Numbered from the stretch's first letter, positions 9,159-16,991 are shown. The stretch: DNA of 36,620 bases from Streptomyces longispororuber (GCF_014656095.1 NZ_BNBT01000079.1:1-36620), one strand, 5' to 3'. A program made the numbers and translations. The notes: generated by a model not told the origin, from the letters alone.

Positions 9159-9571
9159 CGCCTCCCGAGTCTAGGCGGCCCCACTGACAGCCGACCCCGG
9201 GTTCCGGCCATCGCCCGTGCCCGGTCCCGGCGCGCCGGGCGCCCGCCGGGCCGTCGCACCGTGCCGCACCGCAGGTGAGCGGCCTCGCGGGGGCGCCAGG
9301 GCGGCACGGGCGCGGGGCCGGGGGCCTGGCGAGGTGCGCAACATCACGAAAACGTCTGGGGTCCGAGGGCCGTCCGGGGGCGGGGCGTGGGTGGCTCCGG
9401 CTCGGGCTTCGGCTTCGGCTTCGGCTTCGGCTGGACGCTGGTCGGCACGGAGGTGTGGCGGTACCTACGCCCCGGCCGGGGCACGGACGTGGGCACCGGG
9501 GTCGTAGGGCCGCCTGGTCCCTCGTGGGGTGCCTCCCAGGAAACGTACAGCGGCTCACGCACCGCCCCGAA
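9159..9571. other. Gene-poor stretch upstream of pcrA with a CGGCTT hexamer repeat
   Basis: No convincing gene was recognised. The pcrA promoter must lie here but no clear -10/-35 was seen. A six-unit CGGCTT-type hexamer run is at 9398-9433. On the minus strand a frame running from about 9721 to 9344 reads a Pro/Lys-rich tail (KPKPKPKPEPEP) with high GC at third positions, but it has no good start or ribosome-binding site. It could be a gene remnant. Confidence 0.4.
9398..9433. repeat. CGGCTT hexamer tandem repeat (6 units)
   Basis: Six consecutive hexamers CGGCTC, GGGCTT, CGGCTT (three times) and CGGCTG. It is in phase with open frames on both strands (Gly-Phe or Lys-Pro dipeptides). Probably replication slippage. 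Confidence 0.85.
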
Positions 9572-9796
9572 ATGCCGCTGCAGTGGAGGTGCCAGCAACT
9601 GCTGACCGTCCATACCGGCGAACAGATCTGGGGTCTGCTCGACGTCCTCCCCGGCACCTTCGACAAGATCCCGGAGACTCTGGACACGGCCTCCAAAAAG
9701 GACATCATCAGCCGCATTGAGCGAGCAGTAACCGTCCGCGCATGGACGGAACGGACGCGCGTGACGGCGCCTGACACCGAAAGCGAGAACCTGTAG
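9572..9796 (+). pseudogene. Small orphan ORF, possibly the tail of a lost gene
   Basis: A 74-codon open frame from ATG 9572 to TAG 9794-9796. It has the codon signature of real coding DNA (third-position GC about 80 percent, second position lowest), yet clearly lower than its neighbours. The peptide includes IWGLLDVLPGTF and SKKDIISRIERAV and looks alpha-helical with a charged C-terminus. There is no ribosome-binding site before the ATG, and the frame upstream turns into low-complexity sequence. I do not recognise the family. It is most likely the 3' remnant of a degraded or transferred gene, or a small orphan; an antisense frame in the same codon phase is also open. Confidence 0.3.
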
Positions 9797-9850
9797 CCCT
9801 CACGTGCGGAGCCAAACCGACGCCGGAGAACGACGCCGGAAAACGACGCC

Positions 9851-10204
9851 CTACGTCCACAGGACGGCGATGAAGATGTTCGCCACGGTGAGCGCGCCGA
9901 CCGCGCCGAACAGCGCCTTGTCGACCCTTTCCTCGTCCCGTTTCACGTACACGAGCCCCAGGATGACGATCAGCAGCGCCATCTTGATGCCGATCTTGAG
10001 GTTGTTGACCGCGTTGTCGTCGGCCTGGTTCAGGCCGACGAGGGCCACGCCGGTGATCAGCATGGTCAGCGCGCCGTGCAGCATGGCGGGGCTGAAGCGG
10101 GCCGTGCCCTCGCCCATCGCCTTCATCTGGGTCAGGAAGCCGCCCAGGAGCGCGGCGATACCGATGATGTGCAGGCCGACGAAGAGATGGATGAGTACGT
10201 CCAT
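9851..10204 (-). CDS. Small integral membrane protein (four helices), function unknown
   Basis: A 117-residue, very hydrophobic protein with about four membrane helices: HLFVGLHIIGIAALLGGFL, AMLHGALTMLITGVALVGL, IGIKMALLIVILGLVYV and LFGAVGALTVANIFIAVLW. The connecting loops are charged (VKRDEERVDK). The ATG at 10204 has only a weak upstream AGG. Conserved proteins of this type occur in Streptomyces without assigned function. His residues in helix 1 (HLFVGLH) resemble small haem-associated or CopD-like membrane proteins, but that is only a resemblance. Confidence 0.7.
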   Translation of the reverse strand: MDVLIHLFVGLHIIGIAALLGGFLTQMKAMGEGTARFSPAMLHGALTMLITGVALVGLNQADDNAVNNLKIGIKMALLIVILGLVYVKRDEERVDKALFGAVGALTVANIFIAVLWT

Positions 10205-10543
10205 GGGGCGAGCCTAACGGGGCCCTTAGCACCTCCCTCCAGCCAGGTGGGCCGCAACTGCCACCTCGGTCACGGGTACGGGTCAAGCGGACCGCGGCCC
10301 GGCTCCGGTCCGGTCGCGTCCGGTCACGAGCGGGCCGCACGCGTCACTTCCGCACAACGGGTCACGACCCGGTGACAGCGAGGTTTAGCGTCCTTGACCG
10401 GTGACCGGCTCCCCACCGCCGTCCGGACCAGGGGCGGCAGCCGACCACCACCGCCGAGAAGTCCGGCGGCGTCCCGTCCCCCCCTGTGCGCGGCGCCGCC
10501 GGACACGTCCCGGACCGCCACCGTGGAAGGACGTGGAGCCTCC
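10205..10543 (+). promoter_or_regulatory. Divergent region and structured 5' leader of the NlpC/P60 gene
   Basis: This 339-bp gap separates the small membrane protein from the hydrolase. A perfect 11-bp inverted repeat, GTCCGGCGGCG (10461-10471) and CGCCGCCGGAC (10494-10504) with a 22-base loop, would form a hairpin in the hydrolase leader 40 bases before its start. GGTCAC/GTGACC half-sites recur at 10322-10400. TAGCGT (10386-10391) is a possible -10 box. The conserved GGTAGG core of the c-di-AMP (ydaO) riboswitch, found before some Streptomyces wall hydrolases, is absent. Confidence 0.4.
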
Positions 10544-11632
10544 GTGGCACAGCACCGCAAGCCGAAGCACCGCTCGCTCAGCGGACACACGGCCCGCACC
10601 GCCGCCACCCTCGCCCTCGCGTCGGCCGCGACCGTGACCGCCTTCGAAGGCACCGGTCACGCCGAGCCGCGCCCCACCACCGGCGAGGTGAAGGCCAAGG
10701 TCGACAAGCTCTACCGCGAGGCGGAGATCGCCACCGAGAAGTACAACGGCGCCAAGGAGAAGGCCGACCGGGCCGAGTCCGCGCTGCGGGACCTGCGCGA
10801 CGAGGCAGCCCGCAGGACCGAGCGGCTCAACTCCGCGCGCCGGAGCCTGGGCTCCCTGGCCACCGCCCAGTACCGCTCCGGCGGCGTCGACCCGTCCGTC
10901 CAGCTCGCGCTCTCCACCGACCCGGACGCGTTCCTCGACCGGGCCTCCCGTGCCGACCGCGTCGGCCGGCGCCACGCCGCGGAGATCGCTGGCGTACGGC
11001 GGCAGGTCCGTGAGCTCGACCAGTTGCGCACCGAGGCCGACGACACGCTCCAAGACCTCAAGTCCCGCCAGGCGGACCTGCGGAAGCACAAGAAGACCGT
11101 GACCGGCAAGCTCGGCGAGGCCCGGCGGCTGCTCGCCAGGCTGACCGCCGAGGAGCGGGCCCGCCTGGCCGCCGCCGAGCGGGAGGACGGCGGGGAGGAC
11201 GAGCGGGAGGACAGGGGCAGGGCGTCACGCGCCGCCCCCCGCCCCGCCGCCGCGCCGGCCCCCGGTGCCACGAAGGCCCCCAACGCCCGCGCCGCGCAGG
11301 CGGTCTCGTACGCCTACAAGGCACTCGGCAGCCCCTACGTGTGGGGCGCCACCGGCCCGGACGCCTTCGACTGCTCCGGTCTCACCCAGGCCGCCTACCG
11401 CTCGGCCGGCGTCTCGCTGCCCCGCACGACGTACGCCCAGATCGACGCCGGCCGCCGTGTCCCGCGCTCCGAGCTCCAACCGGGCGACCTGGTCTTCTTC
11501 TACTCCGGCATCAGCCACGTCGGCCTCTACGTCGGCGACGGCCAGATGATCCACGCCCCCAACCCGAGCGCCCCGGTACGCCTGGCGCCCCTCGACGAGA
11601 TGCCGTTCGCGGGCGCCACCCGGGTGGCGTGA
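10544..11632 (+). CDS. Secreted NlpC/P60 peptidoglycan endopeptidase with N-terminal coiled coil
   Basis: A 362-residue protein. The N-terminus is basic (AQHRKPKHRS) and followed by a hydrophobic segment ending near GHAEP, a likely export signal. Residues about 50-215 form long charged coiled coils (VDKLYREAEIATEKYNGAKE and onwards), then a Pro/Ala linker. The C-terminal NlpC/P60 domain has the Cys-His-His triad: Cys277 in FDCSGL, His325 in SHVGLYVG and His337 in IHAP. This architecture matches actinobacterial RipA-like hydrolases that cut the stem peptide and help daughter cells separate; the coiled coil probably controls activity. The GTG at 10544 is chosen because GGAG lies 5 bases upstream and the signal then begins naturally; an in-frame GTG at 10523 is the alternative. 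Confidence 0.9.
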   Translation: MAQHRKPKHRSLSGHTARTAATLALASAATVTAFEGTGHAEPRPTTGEVKAKVDKLYREAEIATEKYNGAKEKADRAESALRDLRDEAARRTERLNSARRSLGSLATAQYRSGGVDPSVQLALSTDPDAFLDRASRADRVGRRHAAEIAGVRRQVRELDQLRTEADDTLQDLKSRQADLRKHKKTVTGKLGEARRLLARLTAEERARLAAAEREDGGEDEREDRGRASRAAPRPAAAPAPGATKAPNARAAQAVSYAYKALGSPYVWGATGPDAFDCSGLTQAAYRSAGVSLPRTTYAQIDAGRRVPRSELQPGDLVFFYSGISHVGLYVGDGQMIHAPNPSAPVRLAPLDEMPFAGATRVA

Positions 11633-11659
11633 GGCGGTGCCTTTCCGGCAGCCGGGACG

Positions 11660-11759
11660 CCTCCGACCGCCGGGGCGGGGCGGCCGCCGGGGCAGGCCTA
11701 CCGCCGGGACGGGGCGAGCACCGAGGTCGGGCCGGTCGCCGGAGCGGGCCAGCCGCCGC
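11660..11759. repeat. Degenerate CCGCCGGGGC repeats between convergent genes
   Basis: ACCGCCGGGGCGGGG, GCCGCCGGGGCAGG and ACCGCCGGGACGGGG follow one another directly beyond the response-regulator stop, in the gap before the NlpC gene's 3' end. Unit length is about 17 bp. No clear terminator stem was found in this gap. Confidence 0.5.
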
Positions 11760-12494
11760 TCAGACCAGGCGCCGGGCCGCCGCCCAGCGCGTCAGCTCGT
11801 GCCGGTTGGAAAGCTGGAGCTTCCTCAGGACCGCCGACACATGCGACTCGACCGTCTTCACCGAGATGTACAACTGCTTGGCGATCTCCTTGTAGGCGTA
11901 CCCTCGCGCGATGAGGCGCAGCACCTCGCGCTCGCGCTGGGTGAGGCGGTCCAGGTCCTCGTCGACCGGCGCCGCGTCCGTCGAGGCGAAGGCGTCGAGG
12001 ACGAAACCGGCGAGCCGCGGCGAGAACACCGCGTCGCCCTCCTGGACCCGGAAGATCGAGTCGACCAGGTCCGTACCCGTGATGGTCTTGGTGACGTACC
12101 CCCGGGCACCGCCCCGGATCACGCCGATGACGTCCTCCGCGGCGTCCGACACCGACAGCGCGAGAAACCGCACCGGGCGCTCCGCGTCCGCCATCAACGC
12201 GGCACACCGGCGCAGCACTTCCACACCGCCGCCGCCCGGCAGATGCACGTCGAGCAGCACGACCTCGGGCCGGGCGTTCGTGATCACCGTGACCGCCTGG
12301 TCGACGTCCGCTGCCTCACCGACGACCTCGACGCCCGTGCGCTCGGTCCGGCCGATCTCCGCCTGCACGCCGGTGCGGAACATCCGGTGGTCGTCGACCA
12401 GGACGACCTTCACCCGCCGCGCGGGCCCACGCTCGTCCTCTCCCGCCCCGACAGCCGGATCCACGGGCCCGCCCGCCTCGGTCGCGTCGCTCAT
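11760..12494 (-). CDS. LuxR/NarL-family response regulator
   Basis: A 244-residue two-component regulator. The receiver domain has the acidic pair Asp34-Asp35 (VLVDDHRMF) and phosphoacceptor Asp82 in VVLLDVHLPGGGG. The C-terminal LuxR-type helix-turn-helix reads LTQREREVLRLIARGYAYKE then ISVKTVESHVSAVLRKL. The first 27 residues are a non-conserved acidic extension. Its start overlaps the stop of the upstream sensor kinase by 4 bases (ATGA), so the two are co-translated and almost certainly partners. Repeated TCAGGG-like motifs upstream of the operon and of the divergent PspC gene are candidate binding sites. Confidence 0.93.
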   Translation of the reverse strand: MSDATEAGGPVDPAVGAGEDERGPARRVKVVLVDDHRMFRTGVQAEIGRTERTGVEVVGEAADVDQAVTVITNARPEVVLLDVHLPGGGGVEVLRRCAALMADAERPVRFLALSVSDAAEDVIGVIRGGARGYVTKTITGTDLVDSIFRVQEGDAVFSPRLAGFVLDAFASTDAAPVDEDLDRLTQREREVLRLIARGYAYKEIAKQLYISVKTVESHVSAVLRKLQLSNRHELTRWAAARRLV

Positions 12495-13792
12495 GTCGCC
12501 GCCGTCCTCTCCATCTCCAGCTCGACTTCGGTACCGCCGCCCGGCACCGTACGCAGCCGCGCCGTGCCGCCGTTGCGCTGCATGCGGCCGATGATCGATT
12601 CTCGTACGCCCATGCGGTCGTCCGGCACCGCGTCCAGGTCGAAGCCCGGGCCCCGGTCCCGAACGGACACGAAGACCGTCTCCCCCTCGACCTCGGCGAA
12701 GACCTGCACCGCACCGCCCTCGCCACCGTACTTGGCGGCGTTCACCATTGCTTCCCGCGCGGCCTGGGCCTGTGCCGTCAGGCGCTCGTCGAGCGGGCAG
12801 TCCCCGACGACGACCACCTCGATCGGCACGCCGTGCTTGTCCTCGACCTCCGCGGCGTCGCGCCGGACCGCCTCGGCGAGGGTGTCGGGCTCCTCCGCCT
12901 CCTCCTTGCCGGTGCCTTCCGGCTTGTACAGCCAGGCGCGCAGGTCACGCTCCTGCGCGCGGGCGAGGCGGCGGACCTCGCCCGGACTGTCCGCGTTGCG
13001 CTGGATCAGCGTCAGCGTGTGCAGCACCGAGTCGTGCACGTGGGCGGCGACCTCCGCGCGCTCCTGGGCACGGATGCGCATCAGGCGTTCCTCGGAGAGG
13101 TCCTGCGTCATCCGGACGAGATAGGGCCCCGCGAGGAGAGCTATGCCGACGAGCACGGCGAGCGCCGCCTGGAGCGCCGCGCCGAGGTCGGAGGCGGAGC
13201 CGCGCAGGACGAAGATGCCGGACACGCCGACGCCGACGAGGAGCACCCCGGCCGCGGTCCGGGCGATCGTCAGGGTGCGGCGTCTGCGGCCGACCTCCAT
13301 CCAGCGGGCCCGCCGGGCGTTGTCCGCCTGGCGCCAGACGAGGGCGACACCGGCCGCGACGAGCAGCGCCGGCCACAGGTATGCCTTCGTCGGACCGCCG
13401 AGGTCCACGCTGCCGACGAAGACCATGGCGACAGCCAGCATCGCGAGGAGCGCGACGATCTGACCCTTGTCCGGTCTGCGGGCGACGAGTCTTCGACGGC
13501 CGTCCGGCGCGGTCTCCGTGGCCACCACGGTGGCGCGGTGCGCCCCGACGCCCCCCACGCCGAGCGGCACGAAGAACCAGAACGCCGCATACAGCAGCGC
13601 ACCGAGGCCGTTCGCGGTGAAGAGGCCGATGAAGATGAGCCGCACCCAGATGACGGGCAGTCCGAGGTGCCCGGCGAGACCGCGCGCGACCCCGCCGAGC
13701 AGGCGACCCTCGCCGCTGCGATAGAGCTTCCGCAGCGGCCGCTCGTCTTCGATGGGTGCAGTCACGGCGTCCGGCATGCCATCGATGGTCAC
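12491..13792 (-). CDS. Sensor histidine kinase with N-terminal PspC domain
   Basis: A 433-residue membrane kinase. Residues about 20-78 are a PspC domain (PLRKLYRSGEGRLLGGVARGLAGHLGL, then a membrane helix ending FWFFVPLG). Further helices lie at about 112-128, 138-153, 178-196 and 205-224. The dimerisation/phosphoacceptor box is HVHDSVLHTL (251-260, His253), of the HisKA_3-like type that partners with LuxR-family regulators. The HATPase domain has an N box (REAMVNAAKYGG), G1 box (VRDRGPGFD) and a C-terminal GGGTEVELEM. PspC-fused kinases sense envelope stress in actinobacteria. The GTG at 13792 is the longest start; an ATG at 13777 is equally possible, and neither has a clear ribosome-binding site. 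Confidence 0.92.
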   Translation of the reverse strand: MTIDGMPDAVTAPIEDERPLRKLYRSGEGRLLGGVARGLAGHLGLPVIWVRLIFIGLFTANGLGALLYAAFWFFVPLGVGGVGAHRATVVATETAPDGRRRLVARRPDKGQIVALLAMLAVAMVFVGSVDLGGPTKAYLWPALLVAAGVALVWRQADNARRARWMEVGRRRRTLTIARTAAGVLLVGVGVSGIFVLRGSASDLGAALQAALAVLVGIALLAGPYLVRMTQDLSEERLMRIRAQERAEVAAHVHDSVLHTLTLIQRNADSPGEVRRLARAQERDLRAWLYKPEGTGKEEAEEPDTLAEAVRRDAAEVEDKHGVPIEVVVVGDCPLDERLTAQAQAAREAMVNAAKYGGEGGAVQVFAEVEGETVFVSVRDRGPGFDLDAVPDDRMGVRESIIGRMQRNGGTARLRTVPGGGTEVELEMERTAAT

Positions 13793-14349
13793 ACGCGAGC
13801 AGGTCCGGGGACATCAGGGTCGATCCCCGAGACTCCCCTGATCTCGGGCCGGGTGGCGGCCGTGCGGTGGAGCGGGAGCGGGACCCGGCGAATCCTGGCC
13901 GGACGGTGGCGGGGGCCCGTCGGTCGGGACGGGGCCGCCGGGGCTGTGGCGGGGGGCGGGGTTGTCGGGGCCGCGTGGCGCAGCGGGGCTGTGGCGCGGG
14001 GCGTCACACCGCTGCGATGCGGGGTGTCACACCGCTGCCGCGTCGCGCAGCGGGGCCGATCTGACGAGCCGCGCCACGCAGGCCGAGCTGACGCACCGCG
14101 CCGCGCGAAGCCGCAGGCCAGGCGCTACGCAAAGCCAGCCGAGTGTCGCCGCGCAGGCGCCTGCTGGGCGGGAGGCGTCGGGCGGGAGCCGTCGGGAGGG
14201 GAGCCGCGGGGTGGGATCCGTCGGGCTTCGCCGTGCGGGGTGGAGCCCCGTGTCAGGGTTCCGGCTCGGGGGACGTCAGGGGCGATATCAGGGTTCGGCC
14301 AGGGTTGTCCCGACTGCCGTGGGCGGGCCGCGGCCGTCACCATGGAGTC
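13793..14349. promoter_or_regulatory. Divergent control region of the PspC two-component cluster
   Basis: A 557-bp gene-free region. Near the kinase, TCAGGG on the plus strand (13814-13819) faces CCCTGA (13836-13841), with CCCCGA 11 bases before the latter (13825-13830). Near the PspC gene, TCAGGG or close variants start at 14253, 14266 (TCGGGG), 14276, 14288 and 14299 (CCAGGG), about one helical turn apart. In the middle, GGCGTCACACCGCTGC (14000) and GGTGTCACACCGCTGC (14023) form a direct repeat; the second copy contains the palindrome GGTGTCACACC. GCGCAGCGGGGC flanks this pair on both sides (13979 and 14045). Confidence 0.55.
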
Positions 14350-15690
14350 ATGACCGATCAGCAGCCCGCGCCGGGCCCGCAGGCCCCGCCGCGCGACCGT
14401 CCGTCCGCCCCGGCCGAGGGGCCCGGCGTGCCGGAGGCCGTGCGTGAGCGCACGTTCCGCCGCGACCGCCGGCACCGCAAGCTGGGTGGCGTGTGCGCGG
14501 GGCTCGGGCGGCACTGCGACATGGACCCGGTGATCTTCCGCATCGGCCTGGTCGTGCTCGCGGTCACGAGCGGGCTCGGTCTCGTCTTCTACGGCTTCGC
14601 CTGGCTGCTCATCCCGTACGAGGGAGAGGAGGAGAACGAGGCGCGACGGCTCCTGACCGCCCGCGTCGACGGCCACGCCCTCACGGCGGTGCTGTTCGCG
14701 CTCGTCGGCTGCGGCGTGTTCCTGACCCTGCTGGCCAACGGTACGGCGCTGACCTTCGCGGCGGTCCTCGGTCTGCTCCTCGCGGGCGCGGGGTACTGGT
14801 CGCGGCAGCGCGGCGCGCCGGACCCCGACCCGGTGGCCGCGCAGGCGGTGGCCGACGCCCCGCCGGAGACGAAGGCCCCGCCCGTCACCGGTGCCCCGTC
14901 CTGGTGGCGCGATCCCATGGGCAAGGAGGGCTATGAGAGCACGACGCCGCAGTACCTTTGGGGACCGGACCCGGTGGCGGTGGAGTACCTGCCGGACGCG
15001 CCGCACACCCCGGCAGGGCGCGCGCCCGACCTGACCTCCGGGCCCGGCGGCCGGTCCGGGCCGCGCTGGATCGGTGGCTGGGTGTTCCTGGCCGCCGTGC
15101 TCGCGGCCTACCTCGGCACGAGCCTGACGTGGAAGGACCAGCCTCTGGGCACCAGCCTGCAGACCGGCTTCGCCTGTGCTCTCGCCGTGCTCGGCCTGGG
15201 CATCGCGGTCAGCTCGTTCCTGGGGCGCGTGGGCGCGGGTTCCATCGTGCTCGCGGTGGTCACCGCCACCTTGCTCGCGGCCTCGGCCGCCCTCCCGAAG
15301 AACATCACCACGGACTGGATACGCACGGACTGGCGCCCGGCCACCGCCGCGGACGTGCGTCCGCGGTACGAGTTGGGGACGGGCGTCGGCACCCTGGACC
15401 TGAGCCGGATCGACCTCGGCAAGGACCGGACGGTGCGAGCCCACGCCGAGGTGGGCGCCGGGAAGCTGAAGGTGATCGTGCCGAAGGAGGCCGAGGTGAA
15501 GCTGAGGATCGATGTGGGCGTCGGGGACATCCAACTGCCGAGCGACGACAGCCAGGACGTGGACATCGCTCCCGACAAACAGAAGAGGACGACCCTGAAG
15601 CCGCCTGCGGGTGCCAAGGACGGCAGCATGCTGGACCTCAGGCTTCACGTCGGCATCGGGCAGGCGGAGGTGAGCCGTGCTACGTCATGA
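14350..15690 (+). CDS. PspC-domain membrane protein with LiaF-like C-terminal domain
   Basis: A 446-residue protein divergent from the PspC-kinase operon. Residues 1-37 are Pro-rich. The PspC domain (about 38-92) contains RHRKLGGVCAGLGRHC and a helix ending FAWLLIPYEG. Four or five further helices follow at about 110-150, 236-260 and 270-315. The last 100 residues form a beta-helical domain (TLDLSRIDLGKDRTVRAHAE, VGAGKLKVIVP, VGVGDIQLP) like the C-terminal domain of LiaF-type cell-envelope stress regulators. The ATG at 14350 has GGAG very close upstream. By homology and context it probably modulates or reports on the neighbouring kinase. The partner gene downstream overlaps by 14 bases. Confidence 0.88.
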   Translation: MTDQQPAPGPQAPPRDRPSAPAEGPGVPEAVRERTFRRDRRHRKLGGVCAGLGRHCDMDPVIFRIGLVVLAVTSGLGLVFYGFAWLLIPYEGEEENEARRLLTARVDGHALTAVLFALVGCGVFLTLLANGTALTFAAVLGLLLAGAGYWSRQRGAPDPDPVAAQAVADAPPETKAPPVTGAPSWWRDPMGKEGYESTTPQYLWGPDPVAVEYLPDAPHTPAGRAPDLTSGPGGRSGPRWIGGWVFLAAVLAAYLGTSLTWKDQPLGTSLQTGFACALAVLGLGIAVSSFLGRVGAGSIVLAVVTATLLAASAALPKNITTDWIRTDWRPATAADVRPRYELGTGVGTLDLSRIDLGKDRTVRAHAEVGAGKLKVIVPKEAEVKLRIDVGVGDIQLPSDDSQDVDIAPDKQKRTTLKPPAGAKDGSMLDLRLHVGIGQAEVSRATS

Positions 15691-15985
15691 GTTCCAGCCG
15701 GGGCGGCTGGTGGCCGGCCTGTTCATGGGCCTGGCCGGGTTCGTCTACGCGGGCGACGCGGGCGGCCTGTGGGACACGCCCTGGTTCGCGATCATCCCGA
15801 TCGTGGTCGGCGGGCTGTGCCTCGCGGGCGCCACGGCGACCGTGGCGGGCATACGCAAGGGCCCCGCGGGTCGCGGGGACAGCCGCCGTCAGTGGACGCT
15901 CACCGGGCACATAACCACCGGCGGCGCCCCCGGCGCGGCGGGCACGGCGCAGACTGGCGACACGGACGAGGCGGGCCGGGGTTAG
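15677..15985 (+). CDS. Small two-helix membrane protein coupled to the PspC protein
   Basis: A 102-residue protein starting at GTG 15677 inside the end of the PspC gene (14-base overlap, GGAGG just upstream), so translation is coupled. It has two membrane helices (LVAGLFMGLAGFVYAG and FAIIPIVVGGLCLAGATATV) and a polar, probably disordered C-terminus. Its stop interlocks with that of the DoxX gene on the other strand (TTAG at 15982-15985 read in both directions). Conserved next to PspC genes in my recollection; function unknown, probably part of the same envelope-stress module. Confidence 0.8.
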   Translation: MLRHEFQPGRLVAGLFMGLAGFVYAGDAGGLWDTPWFAIIPIVVGGLCLAGATATVAGIRKGPAGRGDSRRQWTLTGHITTGGAPGAAGTAQTGDTDEAGRG

Positions 15986-16509
15986 CCCAGCCGCAGCCCG
16001 GAGGCGCTCCGGCGTGCGGCGAGCCAGGCGTCGACGGAGAGGAAGGACGCCCCGGCGAGCACCAGCGGCAGCCAGGCCATCAGGTACGCGAGGTCGTTGC
16101 CGTAGTAGTAGGGCTCGGTGGACCAGCTCATGGTCAGCCAGAGACTGAGCGAGACGAGGGCGCCGCCGAGCGCGGCGATCCGGGCGAACAGGCCGATGAG
16201 GGTGCCGATGCCGACGGCCACCTCGCCGAGGGCGATGGCGTACCCGAAGCCGACCGGGCTCTTCAGGGCCAGGTCCACGAGGTCGGGGATCGCGGAGAGG
16301 TCGCGGATGTCGCGCATCTGCTGGCCGATCGAGCCGGGTCCGCTCTCCTTCATGAAGGCGCTGTCGGTGAGCTTGTCCAGGCCCGCGTAGAGAAAGGTGA
16401 CGCCGAGGAAGATCCTCAAGGGGAGCAGGGCGTAGCGCGAGGCGGAGTCCCGCCAGTCGTTCCGTCCGGTGAAGCCGCTGTGGCCGCCCGTGCGCATGCC
16501 GTGAGCCAT
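15982..16509 (-). CDS. DoxX-family membrane protein
   Basis: A 175-residue four-helix membrane protein. Residues about 27-43 (ALLPLRIFLGVTFLYAGLDK) are the classic DoxX first helix with the AGLDK motif. Further helices are GFGYAIALGEVAVGIGTLIG, IAALGGALVSLSLWLTMSW and YLMAWLPLVLAGASFLSVD. DoxX relatives are linked to quinone, thiosulfate or oxidative-stress membrane complexes; no partner gene is adjacent. The ATG at 16509 is chosen because GAGAGGTGG lies upstream; an in-frame ATG at 16497 and a TTG at 16542 are alternatives. Its stop overlaps that of the convergent small membrane protein. Confidence 0.88.
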   Translation of the reverse strand: MAHGMRTGGHSGFTGRNDWRDSASRYALLPLRIFLGVTFLYAGLDKLTDSAFMKESGPGSIGQQMRDIRDLSAIPDLVDLALKSPVGFGYAIALGEVAVGIGTLIGLFARIAALGGALVSLSLWLTMSWSTEPYYYGNDLAYLMAWLPLVLAGASFLSVDAWLAARRSASGLRLG

Positions 16510-16991
16510 GGCTGTCCGCCACCTCTCCCGTTGAGCCGTCAACTGACGATACGGAGGAAAGGCAGCCGCCGCTCAGTGGCGTGCGGAGGATTCCATCAGG
16601 CGAGCCCGGAACCGCAGGAGGAGGGCGGTCCCGGGCGCATGGGAGGGGGAGCAGTCGTGCACCGATCAGGCGCGGTGTGGTCCGCCCGGCGGTCCCTGGG
16701 GGTCGGCCGGCGGTCCATGGAGGTCGTCGGGCAGTCCATGGCAGTCGTCGGGCGATCCACGCGGGCCGTTCGGAGGTCCGTGCGGGAAGTGCGGCGGTCC
16801 TTGCGGGAAGTGCGGCGGCCTGCGGCCAGGGGGCGGCGGTCCGTGTGGGAGGCGTGGCGGTCCGCGCATCGGGCGCGGCGGCCCGTGCGGGAAGAGGGGC
16901 AGTCAGGCCGGGACGGGTGGCGGTCCGCGTGGCGGAGGCCTTGGTTCGTGTGGGAGAGGTGGGGTATTGCGCGGAGGGATCGGCAGGGTGG
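16510..16991. other. Gene-free stretch holding a 12-unit 21-bp tandem repeat
   Basis: The 482 bases between the DoxX start and the stop of the next minus-strand gene contain no recognisable gene. More than half is the tandem repeat listed separately. Because 21 is a multiple of three, all nearby frames stay open and spurious long ORFs run through it. Confidence 0.7.
16690..16941. repeat. Degenerate 21-bp tandem repeat, 12 units
   Basis: Twelve consecutive 21-bp units, most beginning CGGTCC and many continuing TGCGGGAAGTGCGG. Units 5 and 6 (starting 16774 and 16795) are nearly identical; the outer ones have diverged. On the plus strand each unit would encode a heptapeptide like RRSxREV. No start site or family argues for a gene. 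Confidence 0.85.

Noticed and set aside
10205..10543. Possible c-di-AMP (ydaO) riboswitch before the NlpC/P60 gene
   Set aside because: The conserved GGTAGG core and the typical stems are absent.
16690..16941. CRISPR-like array
   Set aside because: The units are contiguous with no spacers, are degenerate, and no cas genes are present.
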